Counted from the first letter of the stretch, positions 33,001 to 43,186 are shown. The stretch: DNA of 64,000 bases from Actinomycetota bacterium (GCA_023379935.1 JAMCPD010000010.1:1-64000); one strand, 5' to 3'. Translations and numbers: made by a program. The notes: a model not told the origin generated them from the sequence alone.

Positions 33001-33130
33001 CCGATGGCAACCCGCAAACTCCGTCTGTGAAGAACGGCTCAAGATTGCCCGGAACGTGGCGGTCTCTCCGCCTTGTTAGAGAACTGCCACTTCTCGATAT
33101 AGCACTTTACAACATCGAGAAGTGCTCTAG
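33001..33130 (+). other. Structured intergenic RNA-like segment after the isomerase gene
   Basis: Contains GGCGG-TCTCT-CCGCC (about 33058-33073), GTGGC/GCCAC pairing around it, and a perfect 11-base inverted repeat CACTTCTCGAT (33088-33098) / ATCGAGAAGTG (33114-33124). GCCAC and CACTTCTCGAT share the bases CAC, so the first and last stems exclude one another. No T run follows the last stem. It could be a terminator for the upstream pair or the start of a leader for ahcY; no known riboswitch consensus was recognised. Confidence 0.3.
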
Positions 33131-33179
33131 AACCTGACAGTGATACCAGGCAAGTGCGAAGGTAACCGGAAATAACCGT

Positions 33180-33331
33180 AATAAGGCTAAGCTTGAAGCC
33201 ATCCGGGATGAGACTTGGGATGATTATGAGACAATTTATGCTGCTTGCAGTAAAGCCTAGCTAATTACGATAAGGCTTATAAGGTCATTCTCGATAAAAT
33301 TTGGGATGATTATGTGAAAACTGGAGGATAA
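33180..33331 (+). pseudogene. Remnant of a helical-repeat protein
   Basis: Two similar pieces in different frames: NKAKLEAIRDETWDDYETIY (33180-33239) and DKAYKVILDKIWDDYVKTGG followed by TAA (33269-33331). Both follow the pattern K-A-x5-x-D-x-x-W-D-D-Y of short tandem helical repeat proteins. A stop (TAG near 33258) and a frame change separate them. I infer the last repeats of a decayed gene. It fills much of the 400-base gap before ahcY. Confidence 0.4.
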
Positions 33332-33396
33332 GATATGATTAATAAATTCAAATGGTATGAGGTTATATTGTGCAATTATCGGAAGGAAAATAGTAA

Positions 33397-34683
<1,287 letters not shown>

Positions 34684-34755
34684 AGTGAATCTTAACCAAT
34701 TTGTAACATAAAACTGTTGCAAATCACAGCAGTTTCGTATAAGCTATTGATAAGA

Positions 34756-34761
34756 TATAAT
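34756..34761 (+). promoter_or_regulatory. -10 box upstream of hpf
   Basis: A perfect TATAAT; 17 bases upstream only TTTCGT is found, so the -35 is poor, suggesting need for an activator or another sigma contact. The start site would be near 34768, giving a leader of about 34 bases that includes AGGAGG 7 bases before the hpf ATG. Confidence 0.4.
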
Positions 34762-34801
34762 TATAGTACCCACTTAAGTTTCTTCGATAGGAGGCATCTA
34801 T

Positions 34802-35137
34802 ATGAATGTAATTATCAATGCCAAGAAGGCTGATATATCCGAAGAGGCCAAGGATTTGGCCAAGGAAAAGGTGGAAGGACTGAGTCGTTTATTTCCGGGG
34901 GCTGAACGTGCCGAAATCAGGTTTCAGAAGGAACGCAACCCGAGAATAACCAACAATAAGGTATGCGAAGTTACTTTGCTTGGACATGGGCTAGTTTTGC
35001 GAACCTCTGCGGCGGCATCTGATCCTGAATCTTCAATTGAGGGAGCTGTCCATAAACTACAACACCGCTTAGAGAAACTAAAAGGGCATTTGGTTGCGCG
35101 AAACCATCCGCGCAAACGTGAACATAAACCTGTTTAA
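34802..35137 (+). CDS. hpf: Ribosome hibernation promoting factor (short form)
   Basis: 111 residues: the S30AE/YfiA fold (MNVIINAKKADISEEAKDLAKEKVEGLSRLFPGAERAEIRFQ ... AVHKLQHRLEKLKGHLVARNHPRKR). It lacks the C-terminal dimerisation domain of long HPF, which is the usual actinobacterial form, so it should act like the short HPF/YfiA proteins that bind the 30S decoding site in stationary phase. Excellent AGGAGG ribosome site. Followed 50 bases later by secA, the order often seen in Gram-positive bacteria. Confidence 0.92.
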   Translation: MNVIINAKKADISEEAKDLAKEKVEGLSRLFPGAERAEIRFQKERNPRITNNKVCEVTLLGHGLVLRTSAAASDPESSIEGAVHKLQHRLEKLKGHLVARNHPRKREHKPV

Positions 35138-35187
35138 ACTTAGAAATACGCTACCCATCACAACTTAAAATCCCCTAAACTAATGGT

Positions 35188-38004
35188 ATGAGCCTTTTTG
35201 ACAAGGTATTAAAAGTTGGTGAAGGAAAAAAGATACGGCGCTTGACAGAACTAGTTCCCTTGATTAATGCACTGGAACCGGAGATGGAAAAGCTTGATGA
35301 TGCATCTTTGCAACATAAGACTGTGGAGTTTCGGGAACGTTTAGACAACGGTGAAACGCTGGAGGATATCTTACTCGAAGCATTTGCGCTCGTCAGGGAA
35401 GCGGCATGGCGTACCATTGGCGAACGGCATTTTGACGTACAGTTGATGGGAGGAATGGCTTTACATTTTGGCTGGATAGCTGAGATGAAAACCGGGGAAG
35501 GCAAAACGCTTGTGTCCACTTTACCCGCTTATCTGAATGGACTGAACTCAAAAGGCGTTCACCTTGTTACCGTCAACGACTATCTGGCCAAAAGAGACTC
35601 CGCCTGGATGGGGCAGATACACAAATGGCTTGGGCTAAGCGTTGGAGTTGTGGTTTCCGGCATGGAAAATACCGCTCTTAGAAAAAAGGCTTATGCATGC
35701 GACATCACTTATGGAACCAACACGGAGTTTGGTTTTGACTACTTGCGTGACAATATGGCTTATTCCAAAGACCAGATGACTCAACGGCAGCATGTCTATG
35801 CAATAGTTGATGAGGTCGACTCCATATTGATTGACGAAGCACGAACCCCTCTTATCATTTCAGGTCCCAGCACTCAAACCGCAAAGTTCTACCACCAGTT
35901 TGCCTCGATAGTCAGAACGTTAAAAAGAGATGTAGACTACGAGGTGGACGAAGAAAAAAGAACCGTAACCCCTACAGAATCCGGTATAGCTGTGGTTGAA
36001 AAGGGGTTGGGTATAAACAATCTATACGACCAAGTGGCTATCAACTATGTGCACCACTTGGAACAAGCCCTAAAAGCCAAGGAGCTTTATTTGCGAGATA
36101 AAGACTACGTGGTATTAGATGGCGAAATCAAGATAGTAGATGAGTTTACCGGCCGTATCTTAGAGGGACGTAGATGGTCGGATGGGTTACACCAAGCAGT
36201 TGAAGCCAAGGAAAGGGTTCCAATTAAAGAGGAGAATCACACTTGGGCCACCGTGACACTGCAAAACTATTTTCGTCTTTATCAAAAACTATCCGGCATG
36301 ACGGGAACGGCTGAAACTGAATCAGCCGAGTTCGCTTCCACATACAACCTCCCTGTCGTAGCTATACCAACCAATAAGCCAATGGTTAGAAGGGACCTTC
36401 CCGACTATATCTACAAGAGTGAAGAGGCTAAGTTCCGAGCTGTTGTACAGGATATAAAAGCCTGTTATGAAAAGGGTCAACCGGTTCTGGTTGGAACCGC
36501 GTCGGTGGAAAAATCCGAATATCTCTCAATGTTATTGGATAAAGAAGGGATACCTCATTCGGTGCTCAACGCCAAGCAGAATGATAAGGAAGCTCTGATT
36601 GTAGCCCAAGCGGGTCGTTTGCACAGTGTCACCGTCGCTACCAACATGGCCGGTAGAGGAGTTGACATACTTCTCGGTGGTAATTGGGAAGGTCTGGCTG
36701 TCGCTGAACTGTTGGAAAAAGGAATCGATCCGCAAACAGAAGAAGGTGTCAAACTGCTCGCGAAACTCAAGGAAAATTTTGTGCAGCAGTGCAAAGAGGA
36801 GGGGGATATGGTGCGGGAACTCGGGGGGCTTTATGTTCTTGGGACCGAACGTCACGAGGCAAGGCGTATTGACAACCAGCTTCGAGGCCGCTCGGGACGT
36901 CAGGGGGATGTCGGGAAAAGTCGCTTTTATCTATCGTTGGAAGATGAACTGATGAGGATATTTGCCACCGGTGCAATGACATGGGTAATGAACAAAGCCA
37001 TTCCTGAGGACATACCCATAGAAGCTCGTCTGATAAGCCGGGCGATAGAAAAAGCACAACACACTGTTGAATCCATCAATGCAGAGAGACGAAAGGATGT
37101 TTTAAAGTACGACGAAGTGATGGACAAGCAGCGTAAGGTTATCTATGCCAAACGCATGCAAATAATAGAAGGTGAAGATCTAAAAGAGTATACGGAGGAG
37201 TTGTTGGAGAAAACTATTATCTCTTTAGTGCAACAGGCCTGTCCGAGAGAGTATAAGGAGGAATGGGATATCCATTATCTCCTGACTGAGGTATCCCAAT
37301 ACTACCCGACGCAGTTCTCACCCGATGAACTGTTTGAAGCCACCGGCACTGCTCAACTAACCGATAGCCTGATAGCAGAATGCTTATCGTACTATCACCA
37401 ACGTGAAGAGGCCATACCTGCTGGCAAAGAGGCTTTCCGTCAGTTGGAAAGAGAACTGATGCTTCAAATAATCGACCAGCATTGGCAAGATCATCTGGCG
37501 GAAATGGACTACCTGAGAGAAGGAATCAATCTCAGAGCTATGGGACAGCAGGATCCGTTAGTCGCTTGGCAAAAGGACGGATTCGAGATGTTCGGGAAAC
37601 TCATGGACGTTATTGACGACGATTACCTGCGCTATATAATGCATGTAGAGGTTATCACACAACCATCAGAAGCAGTTGACTTTGCCCAAGCCCAATACTT
37701 AGCGGCAGACAATCCCGTTGAAGAACTGGGGGATATCTTACAACAGTTGTCTGTGGGTGTTGGGACAGACTCCAATACGAACGCTCAAGCTCTCGGAACC
37801 GTCGGTTTCGACGGCGCTGGCACCGGAGGGGCACTTGATGGCAGAACCGTTGGTAATGGGGCGACCAGGACCGTTGGTGTCGGGGCTATTGCATCCGGAA
37901 CTGCTACCCGTGTATCTGCATCCCGCAAAAAAATAGGCCGAAACGACCCTTGCTGGTGTGGAAGCAACAAGAAATACAAACTTTGTCACGGAAGTCAAAT
38001 ATAG
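35188..38004 (+). CDS. secA: Protein translocase ATPase SecA
   Basis: Motor of the general secretion pathway, pushing preproteins through SecYEG. 938 residues. Walker A in AEMKTGEGKTLVS, DEAD-like Walker B (DEVDSILIDEARTPLIISG), the preprotein-crosslinking domain, second nucleotide-binding domain (ATNMAGRGVDILLGGN, GTERHEARRIDNQLRGRSGRQGD), helical scaffold and, after a Gly/Thr/Ala-rich linker (about 855-910), the C-terminal zinc motif DPCWCGSNKKYKLCHG that in E. coli contacts SecB and lipids. The linker is unusually glycine-rich. Confidence 0.97.
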   Translation: MSLFDKVLKVGEGKKIRRLTELVPLINALEPEMEKLDDASLQHKTVEFRERLDNGETLEDILLEAFALVREAAWRTIGERHFDVQLMGGMALHFGWIAEMKTGEGKTLVSTLPAYLNGLNSKGVHLVTVNDYLAKRDSAWMGQIHKWLGLSVGVVVSGMENTALRKKAYACDITYGTNTEFGFDYLRDNMAYSKDQMTQRQHVYAIVDEVDSILIDEARTPLIISGPSTQTAKFYHQFASIVRTLKRDVDYEVDEEKRTVTPTESGIAVVEKGLGINNLYDQVAINYVHHLEQALKAKELYLRDKDYVVLDGEIKIVDEFTGRILEGRRWSDGLHQAVEAKERVPIKEENHTWATVTLQNYFRLYQKLSGMTGTAETESAEFASTYNLPVVAIPTNKPMVRRDLPDYIYKSEEAKFRAVVQDIKACYEKGQPVLVGTASVEKSEYLSMLLDKEGIPHSVLNAKQNDKEALIVAQAGRLHSVTVATNMAGRGVDILLGGNWEGLAVAELLEKGIDPQTEEGVKLLAKLKENFVQQCKEEGDMVRELGGLYVLGTERHEARRIDNQLRGRSGRQGDVGKSRFYLSLEDELMRIFATGAMTWVMNKAIPEDIPIEARLISRAIEKAQHTVESINAERRKDVLKYDEVMDKQRKVIYAKRMQIIEGEDLKEYTEELLEKTIISLVQQACPREYKEEWDIHYLLTEVSQYYPTQFSPDELFEATGTAQLTDSLIAECLSYYHQREEAIPAGKEAFRQLERELMLQIIDQHWQDHLAEMDYLREGINLRAMGQQDPLVAWQKDGFEMFGKLMDVIDDDYLRYIMHVEVITQPSEAVDFAQAQYLAADNPVEELGDILQQLSVGVGTDSNTNAQALGTVGFDGAGTGGALDGRTVGNGATRTVGVGAIASGTATRVSASRKKIGRNDPCWCGSNKKYKLCHGSQI

Positions 38005-38025
38005 CGTGGCAACTTGTGATAAACA

Positions 38026-39309
38026 ATGCTTGTAAACAAACCTAACGCCAAGGCTATAAGCAACCCCTCTCAACGAGAAAGGAAACCCGCTTATAAGGAT
38101 AAGTTGAAAGAGGTGGAAGCTGTACTGGCTATACAGTCAAATCGCCTCGACGAAGCCAAAGTATATATGAACTTTGAAGAACTAAAGAAAAGACTCGCAG
38201 ATTTAGAACCACAGTTGGCAAATCCTGATCTATGGGACAATCCCGATGCGGCTAAAGCGCTCACCTCCTCTTACGCTCAGCTACGTGACGATATCGGGAC
38301 CCTTGAAACCTTGCAGAACAGTATAACAGATGCACAAACCATGGCAGAACTGACGGAAGAACTGAGTCAAGATATCGACAGCGGTAATGCAAAAGATGCC
38401 GATAGCAACATAGGAAACATAGATAAGTGTAAAGAAATCGAAAAAGCCCTAGAAGAACTGGAGCAAATGACACAAAAATTGGTGATTCAACTGGATAATC
38501 TGGAAATCCAAACCTTACTTGATAAGGAGTATGACCAAAGTGACGCCATAGTTGAAATACATGCAGGTGCCGGCGGAACAGACGCGCAGGATTGGGCTGA
38601 AATGCTTATGCGAATGTATATTAGGTGGGCTGAGAAAAAGGGCTTCCAAGTTGAAATAGAAGACGTTACTCCCGGACAAGAAGCCGGAATACTCTCTGCC
38701 ACATTTATACTGAAAGGGCGATACGTCTACGGCATGCTCCGAGCGGAAAAAGGGGTACATCGTTTGGTCAGGATGTCACCTTTTGACTCAAACCACCGCA
38801 GACACACAAGTTTCGCTTCTTGTGAGGTAACCCCTTTGTCAGAAGACCCCAGCGAGAAGATTGATATAGACGATAAAGATTTAAGGATAGACACCTATCG
38901 GGCATCTGGGGCGGGCGGTCAACATGTCAACAAAACAGACTCTGCTATTCGTATTACTCACATCCCGACGGGAATAGTCGTATGCTGTCAAAATGAACGC
39001 AGCCAACACCAGAACAAGGAAAAGGCATTACAGATACTGTCTTCAAAATTAGCGGACTTAGCCCACATGCAACACCAAGCCGAATTGGCAAACATAACCG
39101 GGCCCCAAAGCGAAGTAGCTTGGGGAAATCAGATACGTTCTTATGTCTTAGCACCATTCCAGCTGGTAAAAGATCTAAGAACTCAGACTGAATCCGGTAA
39201 TGTAGAAGCAGTTTTGGATGGCACCATAGACGAATTTATCAAATCCTGGTTACAACAGCAGAAAACCTCTGATACTACGGTATCACTCCGGCGTCCTATA
39301 TCGCTCTAA
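38026..39309 (+). CDS. prfB: Peptide chain release factor 2
   Basis: Terminates at UGA and UAA. 427 residues, longer than E. coli RF2 by about 60 at the N terminus. The codon-recognition SPF is in VRMSPFDSNHRRHTSFASCEVTP, and the hydrolysis motif in SGAGGQHVNKTDSAIRITHIPTG. The coding frame is continuous from ATG 38026: there is no in-frame TGA needing the classical programmed frameshift. The matched part begins near DKLKEVEAVLAIQ, so up to about 25 N-terminal residues may be a start artefact, but no better start exists close by. Follows secA by 21 bases. Confidence 0.94.
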   Translation: MLVNKPNAKAISNPSQRERKPAYKDKLKEVEAVLAIQSNRLDEAKVYMNFEELKKRLADLEPQLANPDLWDNPDAAKALTSSYAQLRDDIGTLETLQNSITDAQTMAELTEELSQDIDSGNAKDADSNIGNIDKCKEIEKALEELEQMTQKLVIQLDNLEIQTLLDKEYDQSDAIVEIHAGAGGTDAQDWAEMLMRMYIRWAEKKGFQVEIEDVTPGQEAGILSATFILKGRYVYGMLRAEKGVHRLVRMSPFDSNHRRHTSFASCEVTPLSEDPSEKIDIDDKDLRIDTYRASGAGGQHVNKTDSAIRITHIPTGIVVCCQNERSQHQNKEKALQILSSKLADLAHMQHQAELANITGPQSEVAWGNQIRSYVLAPFQLVKDLRTQTESGNVEAVLDGTIDEFIKSWLQQQKTSDTTVSLRRPISL

Positions 39310-39499
39310 CGTTTGTTCCTTCCGGACCTTTGTTACCTGTCGCTACTTCAAACTCTACTCGTTGGCCTTCAGTAATTGAGGAAGACTGACCGGGTTGTAA
39401 CGCCGACTTGTGGATAAATACGTCTTTTCCTCCATCATCAGGGGTTATAAACCCATAGCCCTTAGTGGTATTAAACCACTTGACAGTGCCAGTACTCAT
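39296..39499 (-). CDS. cspA: Cold-shock protein
   Basis: 67-residue single cold-shock domain with RNP1 KGYGFITP and RNP2 DVFIHKSAL; starts MSTGTVKWFNTTKGYGF. RNA chaperone of the CspA family. It is convergent with prfB and overlaps its last 14 bases, including both stop codons. GGAGAAGAG lies about 12 bases upstream. The TATATA near 39539 suggests a leader of about 30-40 bases. Confidence 0.95.
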   Translation of the reverse strand: MSTGTVKWFNTTKGYGFITPDDGGKDVFIHKSALQPGQSSSITEGQRVEFEVATGNKGPEGTNVRAI

Positions 39500-39745
39500 T
39501 TTAGTATATTACTCTCTTCTCCTCACACTTGGTCTATCTATATATCTTTACGCATTTAGACTACTGCTAGCCTATCAGCTATCAGCCAAATCATAGTTGG
39601 CAGATAGTGCGAGAAAAAACTGTCAACAACAACAAGGCTAAGTTTGCTTTACATACTATAGTTTATTTTTACACCATAGCAAGTTCAGTTTAGAAAAATT
39701 TGTAGGTTATAATAAAATAGTTAACATAAAGTGAATGGGACTTGA

Positions 39746-40324
39746 ATGCATTCAAACGCTAACGTGGAAAAACAACCAACCAAAAAACCGCACGGTGTTT
39801 ATCTGAGCCGATGGGTTGCCGGGTTCATATCGTTAATTATAATCGGACTGCTGCCCTGGACCGTATACTTAGCAAGTACGCTTCCCGCCAACTTTAAAAG
39901 CCACGACTGGAATATAGCCTGGGTTGGCTTTGACAGTGCGGTTATAATAGTGCTTGCATATACAGCCTGGGCGGCATGGTTCCGTCGTCAAATTCTGGCT
40001 GTCACATCTATAGTTGCAGCAACACTACTGATTTGTGATGCCTGGTTCGACATAAATACGTCACTTGGGACACATAACGAGATCATAACAATCATCACCG
40101 CGGTATTTGGAGAAGTTCCGTTAGCAATTTTTCTGGGTTGGGTAGCACGCAGGATCATCTTGCGCACCGCTGATACTCTTGCCACCTTGAACCATGCCTC
40201 AAAGCCTTACCACCATCTCCGTGATGCTCCATTCCTTTTTATGAGCACACTAATCAAGCAACATCCCGCAGGCGGAGCAGATGAACCGGCGAAGATTGAT
40301 GATGAATTGAACGATAAAAAATAG
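39746..40324 (+). CDS. Four-helix integral membrane protein, conserved in actinobacteria
   Basis: 192 residues with four predicted membrane helices (FISLIIIGLLPWTVYLASTLP; VGFDSAVIIVLAYTAWAAWF; AVTSIVAATLLICDAWFDINT; IITIITAVFGEVPLAIFLGWVA) and a hydrophilic C-terminal tail. The WVGFD and LLxCDAWFD patterns occur in an uncharacterised actinobacterial membrane protein family. No catalytic motif is evident. A TATAAT at 39708-39713 with weak -35 lies 33 bases upstream of the ATG. Single-gene unit. Function unknown. Confidence 0.75.
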   Translation: MHSNANVEKQPTKKPHGVYLSRWVAGFISLIIIGLLPWTVYLASTLPANFKSHDWNIAWVGFDSAVIIVLAYTAWAAWFRRQILAVTSIVAATLLICDAWFDINTSLGTHNEIITIITAVFGEVPLAIFLGWVARRIILRTADTLATLNHASKPYHHLRDAPFLFMSTLIKQHPAGGADEPAKIDDELNDKK

Positions 40325-40630
40325 TTTTTTGTTGTTCACTGGCAAAATTTTTAATAAAAAATATTAAATAATTTTTAAATGAATTTTGATAACGATAAAC
40401 TATATTTTACATAAACTGAAATCTCCCAAACCCTTGATTTTATAGGCTTCGGCGGCAATTAAATTGTAAACAAATTAAAAAATTAACATATATATAAAAA
40501 ATAAACAAAACAGAAAAATATCGTTAAATGTAAATAAATACTTGACTTTATTGCAAAAGTGCACTTTGATATATAACAAATAAGTTGTTGTCACCAAGCT
40601 ACAGGCTTGGTCAACCATTAGGAGGTGGTT
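40325..40630 (+). promoter_or_regulatory. AT-rich upstream region of the HU gene with promoter and leader hairpin
   Basis: About 300 bases of very AT-rich DNA. A -35 TTGACT (40542-40547) with TTTGAT 17 bases on (40565-40570, close to TATATA) is the likely hup promoter. In the leader, ACCAAGC (40593-40599) pairs with GCTTGGT (40605-40611), ending about 8 bases before the AGGAGG at 40619-40624. Such a hairpin next to the ribosome site could modulate translation. No gene is seen in the segment. Confidence 0.45.
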
Positions 40631-41134
40631 GTGAATAAATCACAGCTAGTAAATGAAATTAGTAAAGCAGCGGGAATAACAAAGGAGCAAGCTGAACGCT
40701 CAGTAAACGCCTTTACCCGCACAGTCATAGCTGACGTAAAAAGTGGCGGTAAAACAATGCTGATTGGCTTCGGCAGCTTTATCCCATCGAAACGTTCGGC
40801 TCGCACAGGAAGGAATCCCCAGACGGGAGCACCTCTTAGGATACCAGCCTCAAGAGGTGTGCGTTTCGTTGCAGGATCACTCTTCAAGGATGTTGTCAAT
40901 GGGAAAGCACCATTGCCGGCTTTGAAAGCCTCACCTGCTGCGAAAAAGGCAGCTCCGAAGAAGGCAGTAGCTAAGAAGGCTGCTCCGAAAAAGGCAGCTC
41001 CGAAGAAGGCAGTAGCTAAGAAAACAGTAGCTAAGAAGGCAGCTCTTGTTAAAAAGCCTACTGCGAAGAAAACAGTAGCCAAGAAGGCGCCGGCAAAGAA
41101 GGCAGCTCCAAAGAAAACAGCAAAAAAACGGTAA
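40631..41134 (+). CDS. hupB: HU-type nucleoid protein with lysine/alanine-rich tail
   Basis: About 167 residues. The first 92 are a normal HU fold (MNKSQLVNEISKAAGITKEQAERSVNAF ... GFGSFIPSKRSARTGRNPQTGAPLRIPAS), containing the DNA-intercalating Pro region. The rest is a histone-H1-like tail of repeated PKKA/AKKA units, as in mycobacterial HupB, expected to compact DNA and be modified on lysine. GTG 40631 is chosen, placed 6 bases after AGGAGGT; a GTG at 40625 would lie inside that site. The tail DNA is repetitive (units of AAGAAGGCAG). Confidence 0.95.
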   Translation: MNKSQLVNEISKAAGITKEQAERSVNAFTRTVIADVKSGGKTMLIGFGSFIPSKRSARTGRNPQTGAPLRIPASRGVRFVAGSLFKDVVNGKAPLPALKASPAAKKAAPKKAVAKKAAPKKAAPKKAVAKKTVAKKAALVKKPTAKKTVAKKAPAKKAAPKKTAKKR

Positions 41135-41174
41135 GCATAGCAGTTACGCAGTACTACTAATATATACTAAATTA

Positions 41175-41238
41175 AATCAAACAACCCGGTTCAAAGCTTC
41201 GCGGATAAGAAGTGTTCATAGAGCCGGGTTGCTTGATT
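41175..41238. terminator. Bidirectional terminator between hup and cofC
   Basis: An 18-base arm (41175-41192) pairs with 41221-41238 in 16 of 18 positions (core CAACCCGG/CCGGGTTG) around a 28-base loop. It lies between the convergent hup and cofC genes and is GC-rich in the middle with A/T ends, suitable for both directions. Confidence 0.55.
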
Positions 41239-41252
41239 CACGGAATGTTTTG

Positions 41253-41858
41253 CTAAATCTGTTGCAGCAACTCTATATCTTCCGGTAAATCTATATCGCA
41301 GGCTGCAAGTTCATCCTCTACCACCCTTATTTCAAGCCCAATTGAACATGCATACCGAAAGTGTCTATAAAATGAACCGGGTCCATATGAAAACTTAAAT
41401 CCGGGTGTGGATGTAACAGCTATATCGGAGACGCAGATAACATTAGTACCATCTTTGTAGCGATCCGGAACTAATGTAACACCATCAAAATCCCCTACCA
41501 ACCCGGCTAAATTCTGCACCAACGGTATATCCGAATGAGCAACGATTACGCTGTTTGCACCCTCTGATATGAGTTTTCCCACTCCTGAATCAACGGCACC
41601 ATTGAGTCCTTTTCCCGGTTCCCACAGTACCGCTGCGCCATGTGCTTCACTCCACGCTGCCACTTCCAAATCATCACATACCACCGCAACAGGCAGATCA
41701 CCGGCAGCTTGAATCACCAATTCGGCCATAAACCGGGCCAGCTCGATTCGCTCATTGGGGTTAAGCACGGAAGATAGACGCTGTTTAGCTTCAGAAAAAG
41801 CCTTGATGGGCACCAAGACTGCCTTATCCGAAAAAATCACCTTATGTGATGCATCCAC
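41253..41858 (-). CDS. cofC: Phospholactate (phosphoenolpyruvate) guanylyltransferase CofC
   Basis: Activates 2-phospholactate or PEP with GTP in coenzyme F420 synthesis. 201 residues; the nucleotidyltransferase start VLVPIKAFSEAKQRLSSVLNPNER, VVCDDLEVAAWSEAHGA, GLNGAVDSGV and VAHSDIPLVQ (metal-binding Asp) are typical. F420 is common in actinobacteria, so this supports the taxonomic placement. No other F420 gene is in the window. Confidence 0.9.
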   Translation of the reverse strand: MDASHKVIFSDKAVLVPIKAFSEAKQRLSSVLNPNERIELARFMAELVIQAAGDLPVAVVCDDLEVAAWSEAHGAAVLWEPGKGLNGAVDSGVGKLISEGANSVIVAHSDIPLVQNLAGLVGDFDGVTLVPDRYKDGTNVICVSDIAVTSTPGFKFSYGPGSFYRHFRYACSIGLEIRVVEDELAACDIDLPEDIELLQQI

Positions 41859-41906
41859 AAATTAGAATTTTACCCAATTTATCTGGATAATGATAGTCTG
41901 GTTCTC

Positions 41907-43154
41907 ATGGCATATCATGATCCGCTGTCTCAAATACGTTCGATACTGAAAGAACGTGGAATAACCGATGAAGAAATAGATCAGGCACTTGTTGACAATA
42001 CTTTGGACTTGATAACAGCCCAGCGGCTTATTTTACCATCAAAGCTTACACATACCAGAAAGGAAATTTGTCAAATAACCGGAATGCCGATTGAGCAGGT
42101 TCGGAGATTTTGGAGGGCGTTGGGCTTTCCTGATATCAGCGATGACAAAAAAGCCTTCACGGATTCGGATATCGAAGCTATTGACATACTTCAGGGTTTG
42201 TTGAATTCAGGATTAGCTGACCAAGAAACAGCTTTGCAGCTTGCGCGTGTATTGGGGCAGTCGTTATCCCGTATAGCGGAAGCTGAGGTCACCATTGCGG
42301 GTGGGTTTGATACTGAACTGGACAATGTGGCTTCCATACAGCAACTTCTCCAAGTTGCTGATAACACTTTACCCGCTATAGCTAAACTTTTAGAATTTGT
42401 GTGGCGCAGACACTTGGCGGCAGCCGTAGAGCGCGCCATGTTGATTCGTTCAAGGCATTCCACAACTACGGGTGGAGTTGAAATGGCGGTTGGATTTGCG
42501 GATATGGTGGGCTTCACCGCGTTAAGCCAACAAATAAGCATCGAGAGCTTAGCTGAAATTGTATCCCATTTTGAAGCTCTTGCCCAAGACATTACCTCTC
42601 AATTTGGAGGACGGGTAGTCAAGATGATTGGGGATGAAGCCATGTTCGTAGTTGAGGAGATGGCTGATGCCGCTCGAATTGCTCTTGCGTTATCTGAAGC
42701 ATACGCGGCTGACGAACTGTTATCCGATGTTCGTATCGGACTATCGGCAGGACCTGTGTTGCTTCGAGACGGCGACTATTACGGCCCAGTAGTAAACTTA
42801 GCCAATCGCATAGTCGCCCTTGTGGAACCGGGAGGTATCTTGGTGTCCTCAACGCTTTACGAGGCATTGGCGGATAACAACGAGTTTTCTTTTATTCAGC
42901 TGAAGAGGTCTAGGTACTTAAAGGACATAGGCAAAGTGGAACTATGGGCATTGTTCACACCCGGCTCTGAAGGAGCCGGCAGGGAACGACGTCAGGGTGT
43001 CAGGTGGGAACGTTTAAGTGAACTACTTCCATCGCTGACAACGCTGTCCACTTTGCCGGCCTTGGGGGAACTGCGAGGTATGGGAGAACGCTTCATAGAA
43101 GATGTGCGGACGAGAGGACTTGAACCTCCACCCCACAAAGGGACCGGGACCTAA
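41907..43154 (+). CDS. Class III adenylate/guanylate cyclase
   Basis: 415 residues. The N-terminal 190 residues are helical, with an early winged-helix-like part (TRKEICQITGMPIEQVRRFWRALGFP), the arrangement of the regulatory domain in mycobacterial Rv1264-type cyclases. The cyclase domain has both metal aspartates (GFADMVGFTAL, KMIGDEAMFV), and NLANRI with the transition-state Asn and Arg. It should make cAMP, but the substrate-selecting residues were not aligned. The last 17 codons (VRTRGLEPPPHKGTGT, stop at 43154) are written across the antisense of a tRNA-Leu gene, so the true end is unusual. Confidence 0.88.
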   Translation: MAYHDPLSQIRSILKERGITDEEIDQALVDNTLDLITAQRLILPSKLTHTRKEICQITGMPIEQVRRFWRALGFPDISDDKKAFTDSDIEAIDILQGLLNSGLADQETALQLARVLGQSLSRIAEAEVTIAGGFDTELDNVASIQQLLQVADNTLPAIAKLLEFVWRRHLAAAVERAMLIRSRHSTTTGGVEMAVGFADMVGFTALSQQISIESLAEIVSHFEALAQDITSQFGGRVVKMIGDEAMFVVEEMADAARIALALSEAYAADELLSDVRIGLSAGPVLLRDGDYYGPVVNLANRIVALVEPGGILVSSTLYEALADNNEFSFIQLKRSRYLKDIGKVELWALFTPGSEGAGRERRQGVRWERLSELLPSLTTLSTLPALGELRGMGERFIEDVRTRGLEPPPHKGTGT

Positions 43155-43186
43155 ACCCGGCGCGTCTGCCATTCCGCCACGTCCGC
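43105..43186 (-). tRNA. tRNA-Leu (anticodon UAG)
   Basis: Minus strand, 82 bases: acceptor GCGGACG pairs with CGTCCGC, D-arm TGGCGGAATGGCAGACGC typical of class II tRNA-Leu, anticodon stem CCGGG/CCCGG enclosing TTTAGGT (anticodon TAG), a variable arm (TCCCTTTGTGGGG region), and a T-arm with GGTTCAAGTCC. Discriminator A at 43105. The CCA end is not encoded. It reads CUA and probably other CUN codons. It overlaps the 3' end of the cyclase gene on the other strand by 50 bases. Confidence 0.93.

Noticed and set aside
33001-33130. SAM or SAH riboswitch upstream of ahcY
   Set aside because: GATGGCAACCCGC recalls part of the S-box but the other conserved elements are missing and the distance to ahcY is long; kept only as an unclassified structured segment.
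38026-38180. Programmed frameshift in prfB
   Set aside because: The frame is open from the ATG through the SPF and GGQ motifs; CTTTGA occurs (near 38172) but out of register, so no stop has to be bypassed.
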